64,000 nt of DNA, taken from the NCBI RefSeq assembly GCF_030297175.1, contig NZ_AP028070.1:1-64000 (forward strand), given 5' to 3'. Under the pieces are notes generated by a model. That model was not told the DNA's origin. It was given only the letters and a program-made list of their open reading frames with translations, and searched no databases. Shown piece after piece: positions 58,332-64,000 of this stretch. How positions within the stretch are numbered: position 1 is the first letter of the stretch; every line of letters begins with the position of its first letter. The position numbers and the translations under genes were made by a program. The stretch is from Marinobacter sp. LA51 (lineage in GTDB: Bacteria; Pseudomonadota; Gammaproteobacteria; Pseudomonadales; Oleiphilaceae).

Positions 58332-59682
58332 AATCGATGCCCTTGGCACGGGCGCGCTCCCTGGCATTCGGGTTGACGGATGGGCGGAAAGGAACCTCCA
58401 CGACTTCGGCCTCGACCTCTGTAGAGCCATCTGCGCCGGCATACTCCACCGGCAGGTGCACCAAGAGACGTGTGCCGAGTGCGCGCTGGTCGAACGGCAC
58501 ATAGGCCAGCGCAATGTTGGTTTCCAGTTCCGGCGAATACCAGGGCGAGGTCACATAACCTTCGGCCGCACCACCGTCCGGTCTGCTGATTAGCCAGAAA
58601 TCGTTGGCATAATCGGTGACCTGGCCGCCGCCGAACCGGATACCCACCATGGTGTGGGTAAACGGTGGCCGCCCGGCCTCCAATTGCCCCCGGACTTCCT
58701 CCAGCCGCTGTTTGCCGATGTAGTCTGCTTCTTTGTTGCGCGGCACCTGGTAGGCCAGATTGCACTGGAATGGCAGCGTCTCGGCGTCCACGTCCTGGCC
58801 CCAGGACAGAATGCCCGCGGCAATTCGTCGATGGTGCGCCGGGGCGATTACCCGGAGGTTGTGGGGCACACCCGCTGCGAGCACGGTGTACCAGAGATCC
58901 TCGGCGTGTTTGGTGGCGTCCTTGAGGTAGATTTCATAGCCCTTCTCGCCGGTAAATCCGGTCTGGGATACGATCACGTCATGCCCCGCTACCTGGCCCT
59001 CCATCAGGCCGTAGAAGGGAAGTTCGCGGACGCTCTCGCCAAACAGGTCGACCATCAGGGCTTCGGATTTCGGCCCCTGAATCTGCACGGGAGCCACATC
59101 GATCTCGGCAATGCTGACGTTGAAGCCCATGCCGATATTGACACCGCGCAGCCACAGTTCCAGGTCACTGTCGGACAGCGAGAACCAGAACTCGTCCTCT
59201 GCGACTCGCAACAGGACCGGATCGTTGAGAATGCCGCCATCTTCGTTGCACAGGATGACGTATTTGCCCCGCATGGGTTTGATTCTGGTGGCGTCGCGGG
59301 TGATCACGTAATTCACGAAACGTTCGGCATCCGGACCTTTGACCTGGATCTGACGTTCCACGGCGACATTCCACAGGGTCACGTCGTTGACCAGGGAATC
59401 GTACTCGACCATGGCGCCGCCCTGCTCGGGCCGGACGTATCCGCGGGGGTGGTACATCCGGTTGTAGACGGTGGCGCGCCAGCAACCGGCCTCGTAGGCA
59501 AGGTGCCAGTACGGCGACTTGCGTACCCGGGTGGAAATGAGCATTTCCACCGGCGTTGGTCCAGACTGGCGCAGGTTAATCGGAACCTTGCGGTCGGTCT
59601 GGTCGACGGTGTCGGGTTGCCGTGCAGCGCCGGCGCGCTGTTGTGGATGGTCCTGCATTGCTTGTTCGATTTTGACAGCCAT
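58321..59682 (-). CDS. GcvT-family THF-dependent demethylase (LigM/DmdA-like)
   Basis: A 453-residue aminomethyltransferase-fold protein. It has GcvT folate-barrel motifs such as MVEYDSLVNDVTLWNVAVERQ (first part EYDSLVNDVTLWNV), GGILNDPVLLRV, APVQIQGPKSEALM, VSQTGFTGEKGYEIYL and a C-terminal beta-barrel (YVTSPWYSPELETNIALAYV). It is longer than plain GcvT (about 370) and near the size of LigM vanillate O-demethylase; DmdA, the DMSP demethylase, is another relative. It would move a methyl group from an unknown substrate to THF. GGGGAG precedes the ATG. First gene of a three-gene operon with a MetF-like protein and fhs. Confidence 0.82.
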   Translation of the reverse strand: MAVKIEQAMQDHPQQRAGAARQPDTVDQTDRKVPINLRQSGPTPVEMLISTRVRKSPYWHLAYEAGCWRATVYNRMYHPRGYVRPEQGGAMVEYDSLVNDVTLWNVAVERQIQVKGPDAERFVNYVITRDATRIKPMRGKYVILCNEDGGILNDPVLLRVAEDEFWFSLSDSDLELWLRGVNIGMGFNVSIAEIDVAPVQIQGPKSEALMVDLFGESVRELPFYGLMEGQVAGHDVIVSQTGFTGEKGYEIYLKDATKHAEDLWYTVLAAGVPHNLRVIAPAHHRRIAAGILSWGQDVDAETLPFQCNLAYQVPRNKEADYIGKQRLEEVRGQLEAGRPPFTHTMVGIRFGGGQVTDYANDFWLISRPDGGAAEGYVTSPWYSPELETNIALAYVPFDQRALGTRLLVHLPVEYAGADGSTEVEAEVVEVPFRPSVNPNARERARAKGIDFAD

Positions 59683-59728
59683 GGCTAACTCCCCTTCGGC
59701 GGGTTGCTGATAGCTTCAATGTGACTGC

Positions 59729-59784
59729 GTTTGACGCGGGCGGGTGGGATCATTACGACATGGAAGCGACCAAAAGCGTCAAAC
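59729..59784. promoter_or_regulatory. Inverted repeat upstream of the demethylase operon, candidate operator
   Basis: GTTTGACGC (59729-59737) and GCGTCAAAC (59776-59784) are perfect 9-bp inverted arms, 47 bases centre to centre, in the divergent region between the demethylase operon and the PA4642-family gene. The spacing suits a looped or two-site regulator. The binding protein is unknown; the nearby AraC-type regulator is one candidate. Confidence 0.45.
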
Positions 59785-59923
59785 TCTTATAGCCGGGGAG
59801 AACACTCTCATGCTGAATTTATATAACTGACTTGGTTTCAGATCCTTATACTGTTTCGCCCGAGACTGGCTCGCGATAGCAATGAAGCCAGTCGCTAACG
59901 AACCCGGCAATGAGAGAGCGATT

Positions 59924-60241
59924 ATGAGCGGACCCGACAAGCCAAAAGTCATCGGTGAGGAATGGAGCGATGAGCGTGTAAAGAGCTTTCTCGCCCTCGA
60001 TCCCTATGACAGCAGCAAGAATGCCGATTACAACGCCCTGTTCAAAGCCTATCAGGCCATGCGTGCCGGGGACTTCGAGCGCTTTATCGGATTCTTTGTC
60101 GAGGCTGGCCGGGATCTGAATGCAGTGAATGAGCGGGGCGAAACCATTCTCGACCTGATTTCCGAGCATCGCCGCAGTGTTGATTACGCCCAGGCCCTCG
60201 AACAGGCCGGTGCCAAACGGTCGGCGACGGCCGGGAACTGA
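59924..60241 (+). CDS. PA4642-family conserved protein
   Basis: A small acidic protein of 105 residues that matches, from memory, the PA4642 family of Pseudomonas and relatives: MSGPDKPKVIGEEWSDERVK at the start, then ADYNALFKAYQAMRAGDFERFIGFFVEAGRDLNA and LDLISEHRRSVDYAQALEQAG. The repeat-like C-terminal half resembles an ankyrin unit. I use the ATG preceded by GAGAGAG, not the one 14 codons upstream. Function unknown. It is convergent with hsp20, and a strong hairpin spans its stop codon. Confidence 0.85.
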   Translation: MSGPDKPKVIGEEWSDERVKSFLALDPYDSSKNADYNALFKAYQAMRAGDFERFIGFFVEAGRDLNAVNERGETILDLISEHRRSVDYAQALEQAGAKRSATAGN

Positions 60242-60257
60242 GTTCCCGGCCGTCGCC
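60223..60257. terminator. Perfect 17-bp inverted repeat spanning the PA4642-family stop codon
   Basis: Arms 60223-60239 and 60241-60257 are fully complementary around a single base, giving a very stable GC-rich hairpin (core GGCCGGGAACT). No T run follows on either strand. It may act as a bidirectional terminator or RNA 3'-end stabiliser between the two convergent genes. Confidence 0.55.
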
Positions 60258-60275
60258 AGCTGAGTCCGCTTGAGC

Positions 60276-60728
60276 TTATTGGACATCCACCTCGATGGCC
60301 TTGGGCTCCTTCGGTTCAGCCTTCAGCAGCGTAAGGGTTAACAGCCCGTCCTTGAAGTTGGCTTTCACGCTGTTCTCATCGACATTTTCCGGCAAGGTAA
60401 ACCGGCGCATGAAGCTGCCGTAGAAGCGTTCGACGCGATGCTGCTTCTTGTCGGTGCTTTCCTCTTCGTGCTTGCGTTCACCCTCAATGGTCAGCACGCC
60501 GTCGTGCACGGTCACCTTGACGTCGTCTTTTGACATGCCCGGTAGCTCGGCATCGATGGTGAAGGCTTCGGCTGTCTCCTTGATATCCACAGCCGGTGCC
60601 CAGTCACTCCGGCTGAACAGATCCTTGCCTTCACGGTCACTGGCCCAATTCGAGCCGAACATTCGGTTGTAACGGTTTATCAGGTCGTCGAATTCTCGGA
60701 CCGGATTCCAGCGGGTAAGGTTGCTCAT
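60276..60728 (-). CDS. Small heat-shock protein, Hsp20/alpha-crystallin family
   Basis: ATP-independent holdase chaperone that binds unfolding proteins. The 150-residue protein has an N-terminal region (NLTRWNPVREFDDLINRYNRMFG), the alpha-crystallin domain (about 42-140: WAPAVDIKETAEAFTIDAELPGM, GVLTIEGERKHE, GSFMRRFTLPENVD) and the C-terminal strand KANFKDGLLTLTL; the IxI/V-like tail is AIEVDV. GAGGAGG precedes the ATG. A sigma-32 type promoter lies about 120-150 bases upstream, so heat induction is expected. Confidence 0.95.
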   Translation of the reverse strand: MSNLTRWNPVREFDDLINRYNRMFGSNWASDREGKDLFSRSDWAPAVDIKETAEAFTIDAELPGMSKDDVKVTVHDGVLTIEGERKHEEESTDKKQHRVERFYGSFMRRFTLPENVDENSVKANFKDGLLTLTLLKAEPKEPKAIEVDVQ

Positions 60729-60846
60729 GGCGATACCTCCTCTTCACGATTACGAATCTGCACTTTTTGTCTCAGCTTCGCTCGCGGAACTGCCCAACAC
60801 CGGTGGCGCCAGCCGGATGGTTATCCGTGAACATCTGCTATTAGCG

Positions 60847-60875
60847 AATGTAGGATCGCCAGAATCGTTTTCAAG
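60847..60875 (-). promoter_or_regulatory. Sigma-32 (RpoH) heat-shock promoter of hsp20
   Basis: Minus strand: CTTGAAA (-35, 60875-60869), a 14-base spacer, then CCTACATT (-10, 60854-60847). This fits the sigma-32 consensus CTTGAAA-N11-16-CCCCATNT. The implied 5' untranslated region is about 110 bases. Confidence 0.8.
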
Positions 60876-60903
60876 GACCTTGCCGTCTATTTTTTGATCT
60901 GGG

Positions 60904-61446
60904 TCAGTCTTCCTGCTCGGCCCGGTAATCATCTTTGAGGCGAACGTAGTTTCCGGCGGTGTAGGTGAAGAATCCGCGCTCCTTGTCAGTCAACGCACGT
61001 GCCTTCTTGGCGGGTGAACCGACGTACAGGTGACCGGATTCCAGAGTCTTGCCCGGAGGCACCAGGCATCCGGCCGCCACGATGACCTCGTCTTCCACCA
61101 CGGCGCCGTCCATAATGATGCAACCCATGCCGACCAGTACCCGGTTACCTACGGTGCATCCGTGCAGCAGGGCTTTGTGGCCGATGGTGACGTCGTCACC
61201 GATGGTCAGCGGGTAGCCACCGGGGTTGTAGTCGCTGGCGTGAGTGATGTGAAGCACTGATCCATCCTGGACGCTGCAACGGTCGCCGATGCGGATCTGG
61301 TGCATGTCGCCACGCACCACGGTCATCGGCCAGATTGAACAATCGTCGCCGGTCTGGACGTCGCCAATCACCACGGCACTGGGATCGATCCAGCTGCGTT
61401 CACCAAATTGTGGTGCTTTGCCCTTGTGAGAACGTACATTCGTCAT
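60904..61446 (-). CDS. Gamma-carbonic-anhydrase-like hexapeptide-repeat protein (YrdA-like)
   Basis: A trimeric left-handed beta-helix protein of the gamma-carbonic anhydrase family (YrdA/PaaY-like). The 180 residues show hexapeptide repeats (AVVIGDVQTGDDCSIWPMTVVRGDMHQIRIGD, in part IGDVQTGDDCSIWPM) and the three zinc-ligand histidines in VLHIT (His66), TIGH (His90) and LLHG (His95). Whether it has real carbonic anhydrase activity is unknown; some YrdA proteins show none. A lone gene, with an inverted-repeat element just upstream. Confidence 0.9.
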   Translation of the reverse strand: MTNVRSHKGKAPQFGERSWIDPSAVVIGDVQTGDDCSIWPMTVVRGDMHQIRIGDRCSVQDGSVLHITHASDYNPGGYPLTIGDDVTIGHKALLHGCTVGNRVLVGMGCIIMDGAVVEDEVIVAAGCLVPPGKTLESGHLYVGSPAKKARALTDKERGFFTYTAGNYVRLKDDYRAEQED

Positions 61447-61484
61447 TACATATACCTTTCAGGTAAAACATTGTTTCGGAGTTT

Positions 61485-61596
61485 GGAGTCTTCGGCACAG
61501 GGCTTTCCGAAACCCGCTCAAGCACGTCCATGTGACGCTTGAGCTCCGCCATCCATGGCTACGCACAGTTTCGGAAAGCCCTGTGCCGAAAACTCC
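61485..61596. repeat. 112-bp nested inverted-repeat element
   Basis: Perfect 23-bp arms (61491-61513 and 61568-61590, core CACAGGGCTTTCCGAAAC) are extended by GGAGT/ACTCC outside one mismatch. They enclose a second perfect 8-bp stem GCTCAAGC/GCTTGAGC (61516-61544) and a CCATCCATGG segment. No coding frame is present. It looks like a dispersed intergenic palindromic element (REP/ERIC/MITE-like), between the yrdA-like gene and prlC. Confidence 0.75.
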
Positions 61597-61653
61597 CCGA
61601 GCATTGGAGTTATCTGAAACTACCTTACCCACGAATAGCTGAGAAGGGGACCT

Positions 61654-63699
61654 ATGAATAACCCGTTACTGACTCAAGATCTTCTGCCGAAGTTTGACCA
61701 TGTCCGTATCGAGCACATGGAAACGGCCATTGATCAGATTCTCAGTGAGAACCGGATGAAAATCCCCGCCCTGGCGCAGCAGGACGATCCGACCTGGGAA
61801 ACCCTGGCGCAGCCGATGCAGGCGCTGGACGACCACCTGAGCAACGCCTGGTCGGTGATCTCGCACCTGAACGGGGTGAAGAATTCTGATGACCTACGCA
61901 AGGTCTACAAGAATTGCCTCGAAAAGCTCACCGAGTACAGCACCGAGGTGAGCCAGAACTCCGCCCTGTGCGAGGCCTACAAGAAACTGGCCGCACGCGA
62001 CGATTTCAAGGATCTTAGTGAAGCCCAGCGCAAGTCGGTGGAAAACACCCTGCGTGACTTTCACCTGGGCGGTGTCGATCTGCCCGAGGAACAGAAGCAG
62101 CAATACGCTGCCCTGTCACGGGAACTGGCGGAGCTATCCAACCGCTTCAGCGACAACGTGCTGGACGCGACCCAGAACTGGTACAAACACATCACCGATG
62201 CCAGTGAGCTGGCCGGCGTTCCGGAGAGCGCCCTCGACGGCGCCAAGCAGGCGGCGCGGCAGAAAGAGCTGGATGGTTATGTGATTACTCTGGATTTCCC
62301 CAGCTTCTTCCCGGTGATGACTTACTGCGACAACCGCGACCTGCGTCGGGAAGTCTACGAGGCGTTTGTTACCCGGGCCTCGGATCAGGGCCCGGATGCC
62401 GGCACCTGGGACAACACGCCGCTGATGGCGGAAATCCTGAAGCGTCGTCATTCCCTGTCCAAGCTGCTGGGCTTCAATAACTACGCCGAGCGGTCACTGG
62501 CCACCAAGATGGCTCGCAACACCGACGAGGTGCTGGATTTCCTGAACCAGCTGGCGGCCAAGTCCAAGCCGGTGGCCGAGCAGGAGTTTGCCGAGCTCAA
62601 GGCCTTCGCTCGCGACGAGTACGGTGTCGACGACCTGCAGGCCTGGGATGTTGGCTACTACAGCGAAAAACTGCGCCAGCAGCGCTACGACATCTCCCCG
62701 GAAACCCTGCGCCCCTGGTTCCCGGTCGACAAGGTGGTGCCGGGGCTGTTCCGGGTCGCCGAAAAGCTGTTCGACGTGCAGATTGAAGCCAAGCCAGAGG
62801 TAGAAACCTGGCACGAAGACGCCACCGCCTACTGCATCAGCCGTAATGGCGAGCCGCTGGCCTGGTTCTACTTCGACCTGTTTGCCCGTCAGGGCAAGCG
62901 TGGCGGTGCCTGGATGGCGGATTGCCGGGTGCGTTGGCGCAACCTGCGCGGCCAGCTGCAGTTGCCGGTCGCCTTCCTGACCTGTAACTTCACGCCGCCG
63001 GTGGACGGCAAGCCGTCGCTGCTGACCCACGACGAGGTCACCACCCTGTTCCACGAATTCGGCCACGGTCTGCACCACATGCTGACCCAGGTCGATGTGC
63101 TGGACGTGTCTGGCATCAATGGCGTGGCCTGGGATGCGGTTGAGCTGCCGAGCCAGTTCCTGGAGAACTGGTGCTGGAACCCGGAGTCGCTGGCGCTGAT
63201 TGCCTCGCACCACGAAACCGGTGAACCGCTGCCTGAGGATCTGCTGCAGAAGCTGCTGGCGGCGAAGAACTTCCAGTCCGGCATGGGCATGGTCCGTCAG
63301 CTGGAGTTCTCTCTGTTCGATTTCCGCCTGCATGCGGAATTCAGCGAGGAAGCACCCACTAACCCGCTGGACATGCATCGTAAGGTGCGCGAAGACATTG
63401 CCGTGATCGAGGCTCCGGAATTCAATCGCTTCCCGAATTCCTTTTCGCACATCTTCGCGGGCGGCTATGCGGCCGGTTACTACAGCTACAAGTGGGCCGA
63501 AGTGCTGGCGGCCGATGCCTTCTCGCTGTTTGAGGAAAAGGGCATTTTTGACGCGGAGACTGGCACCTCGTTCCTTCAGAACATCCTGGAGAAAGGTGGT
63601 TCCCAGGAGCCGATGGAACTGTTCAAGGCCTTCCGCGGTCGTGAACCCCAGGTGGATGCCCTGTTGAAACAATCCGGCATCACGGACGAAGCCGCCTGA
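61654..63699 (+). CDS. prlC: Oligopeptidase A (M3 metallopeptidase)
   Basis: Cytoplasmic zinc peptidase that degrades short peptides and cleaved signal peptides. The 681-residue protein has the usual M3 length and the zinc motif HEFGH (467-471, in LFHEFGHGLHHML) with the downstream Glu in DAVELPSQFLENW. The conserved tail YSYKWAEVLAADAFSLFEE is also present. AAGGGGA precedes the ATG. It is followed by a short hairpin and a YheV-like gene, the same pair as in E. coli and Pseudomonas relatives. Confidence 0.97.
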   Translation: MNNPLLTQDLLPKFDHVRIEHMETAIDQILSENRMKIPALAQQDDPTWETLAQPMQALDDHLSNAWSVISHLNGVKNSDDLRKVYKNCLEKLTEYSTEVSQNSALCEAYKKLAARDDFKDLSEAQRKSVENTLRDFHLGGVDLPEEQKQQYAALSRELAELSNRFSDNVLDATQNWYKHITDASELAGVPESALDGAKQAARQKELDGYVITLDFPSFFPVMTYCDNRDLRREVYEAFVTRASDQGPDAGTWDNTPLMAEILKRRHSLSKLLGFNNYAERSLATKMARNTDEVLDFLNQLAAKSKPVAEQEFAELKAFARDEYGVDDLQAWDVGYYSEKLRQQRYDISPETLRPWFPVDKVVPGLFRVAEKLFDVQIEAKPEVETWHEDATAYCISRNGEPLAWFYFDLFARQGKRGGAWMADCRVRWRNLRGQLQLPVAFLTCNFTPPVDGKPSLLTHDEVTTLFHEFGHGLHHMLTQVDVLDVSGINGVAWDAVELPSQFLENWCWNPESLALIASHHETGEPLPEDLLQKLLAAKNFQSGMGMVRQLEFSLFDFRLHAEFSEEAPTNPLDMHRKVREDIAVIEAPEFNRFPNSFSHIFAGGYAAGYYSYKWAEVLAADAFSLFEEKGIFDAETGTSFLQNILEKGGSQEPMELFKAFRGREPQVDALLKQSGITDEAA

Positions 63700-63707
63700 G
63701 CCAATGT

Positions 63708-63737
63708 GTACCGGCAGTCGTAAAGACTGTCGGTTAC
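63708..63737 (+). terminator. Hairpin between prlC and the YheV-like gene
   Basis: CCGGCAGTC pairs with GACTGTCGG (one G-U) around a 5-base loop GTAAA. No T run follows, so it may be a weak attenuator or mRNA stabiliser instead of a terminator. Confidence 0.35.
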
Positions 63738-63756
63738 CTATTTCCGGAGTTTAGTT

Positions 63757-64000
63757 ATGGCGAGTCCAAAACGCTTCATCGCCGGCGCTGTCTGCCCCCG
63801 CTGCGCGGAGATGGACAAGATCATGATGTTCACCACCGATGACGACGATCAGGTGCGAGAGTGTGTGGCCTGCGGCTTTACCGACGCGGTGTCGGACGCT
63901 GAGCAGCCGTCCTCCAATCCTGAGTTGGAGACGCGGGTGAATACGCGTAAGAATGAGGATGACCACACGGTGAAGCAGGTGGTTTTCTTTAAGTCTGGGG
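63757..64000 (+). CDS. YheV-like zinc-ribbon protein (cut by window end)
   Basis: An open frame of 81 codons still running at the window edge. It starts MASPKRFIAGAVCPRC, close to the YheV N-terminus (KRFIAGAKCPAC), with two CxxC pairs (CPRC at 13-16, CVAC about 36-39) that should bind zinc. CGGAG lies upstream of the ATG. YheV proteins are small (about 65-90 residues), so only a few residues are probably missing. Function is not established. Confidence 0.85.
   Translation, partial: MASPKRFIAGAVCPRCAEMDKIMMFTTDDDDQVRECVACGFTDAVSDAEQPSSNPELETRVNTRKNEDDHTVKQVVFFKSG

Noticed and set aside
58332..58514. N-terminal extension of the MetF-like frame
   Set aside because: This stretch is out-of-frame shadow of the demethylase gene; its residues (Arg/Ser/Trp-rich) are unlike any MTHFR.

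Overview
The window reads as the replication-origin-proximal arm of a Gammaproteobacterium chromosome, most like Marinobacter or a close relative. It opens exactly on the GTG of dnaA. It carries the dnaA-dnaN-recF-gyrB block and, further on, the glyQ-glyS, trkA-rsmB-fmt-def and lysM-dprA-tsaC-hemF-aroE neighbourhoods typical of pseudomonad and Marinobacter origins. Base composition is uniformly GC-rich, so most long genes have long antisense shadow frames. There is one tRNA, no rRNA, no CRISPR, and no recognisable transposase, integrase or phage gene. The genus is an inference from gene order and protein resemblance; no search was run.

Layout. 1-7.7 kb: dnaA, dnaN, an ABC1-family kinase gene, recF, gyrB. 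Two parS-type palindromes lie inside recF. 7.7-13.8 kb: a small membrane protein, gabT, and two divergent ABC exporters. 13.8-28.2 kb: a DNA-repair block, with recC-recB-recD on the minus strand, then a DUF4864 protein and a FAN1-type nuclease overlapping a nuclease-helicase fusion of the XPD/DinG class on the plus strand. 28.1-34.9 kb: a complete fructose PTS locus (fruR divergent from fruB-fruK-fruA) with a Cra/FruR-like operator. 34.9-37.6 kb: a VOC protein, a PAS-PAS-GGDEF diguanylate cyclase, tRNA-Pro(CGG) and gmhB. 37.6-50.2 kb: translation, potassium uptake and housekeeping genes in two divergent groups around a 465-bp, AT-richer intergenic region. 50.2-51.9 kb: a motA/motB-type stator pair with no other flagellar genes.

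51.9-59.7 kb is a folate-dependent one-carbon island. It holds a two-domain FAD oxidoreductase/GcvT protein (dimethylglycine dehydrogenase-like), a GbdR-like AraC regulator, and a convergent three-gene operon: GcvT/LigM/DmdA-like demethylase, divergent methylene-THF reductase, and formate-THF ligase. Together these could move methyl groups onto tetrahydrofolate and oxidise them to formate with ATP recovery. The substrate cannot be read from the sequence. 59.9-64 kb: a PA4642-family protein, an Hsp20 with a clear sigma-32 promoter, a gamma-carbonic-anhydrase-like protein, an inverted-repeat element, prlC, and a YheV-like zinc ribbon cut by the window end.

The strongest points for a second look are the paired parS sites, the FAN1/nuclease-helicase operon beside recCBD, the one-carbon demethylation island, and the ABC1 kinase inserted between dnaN and recF.
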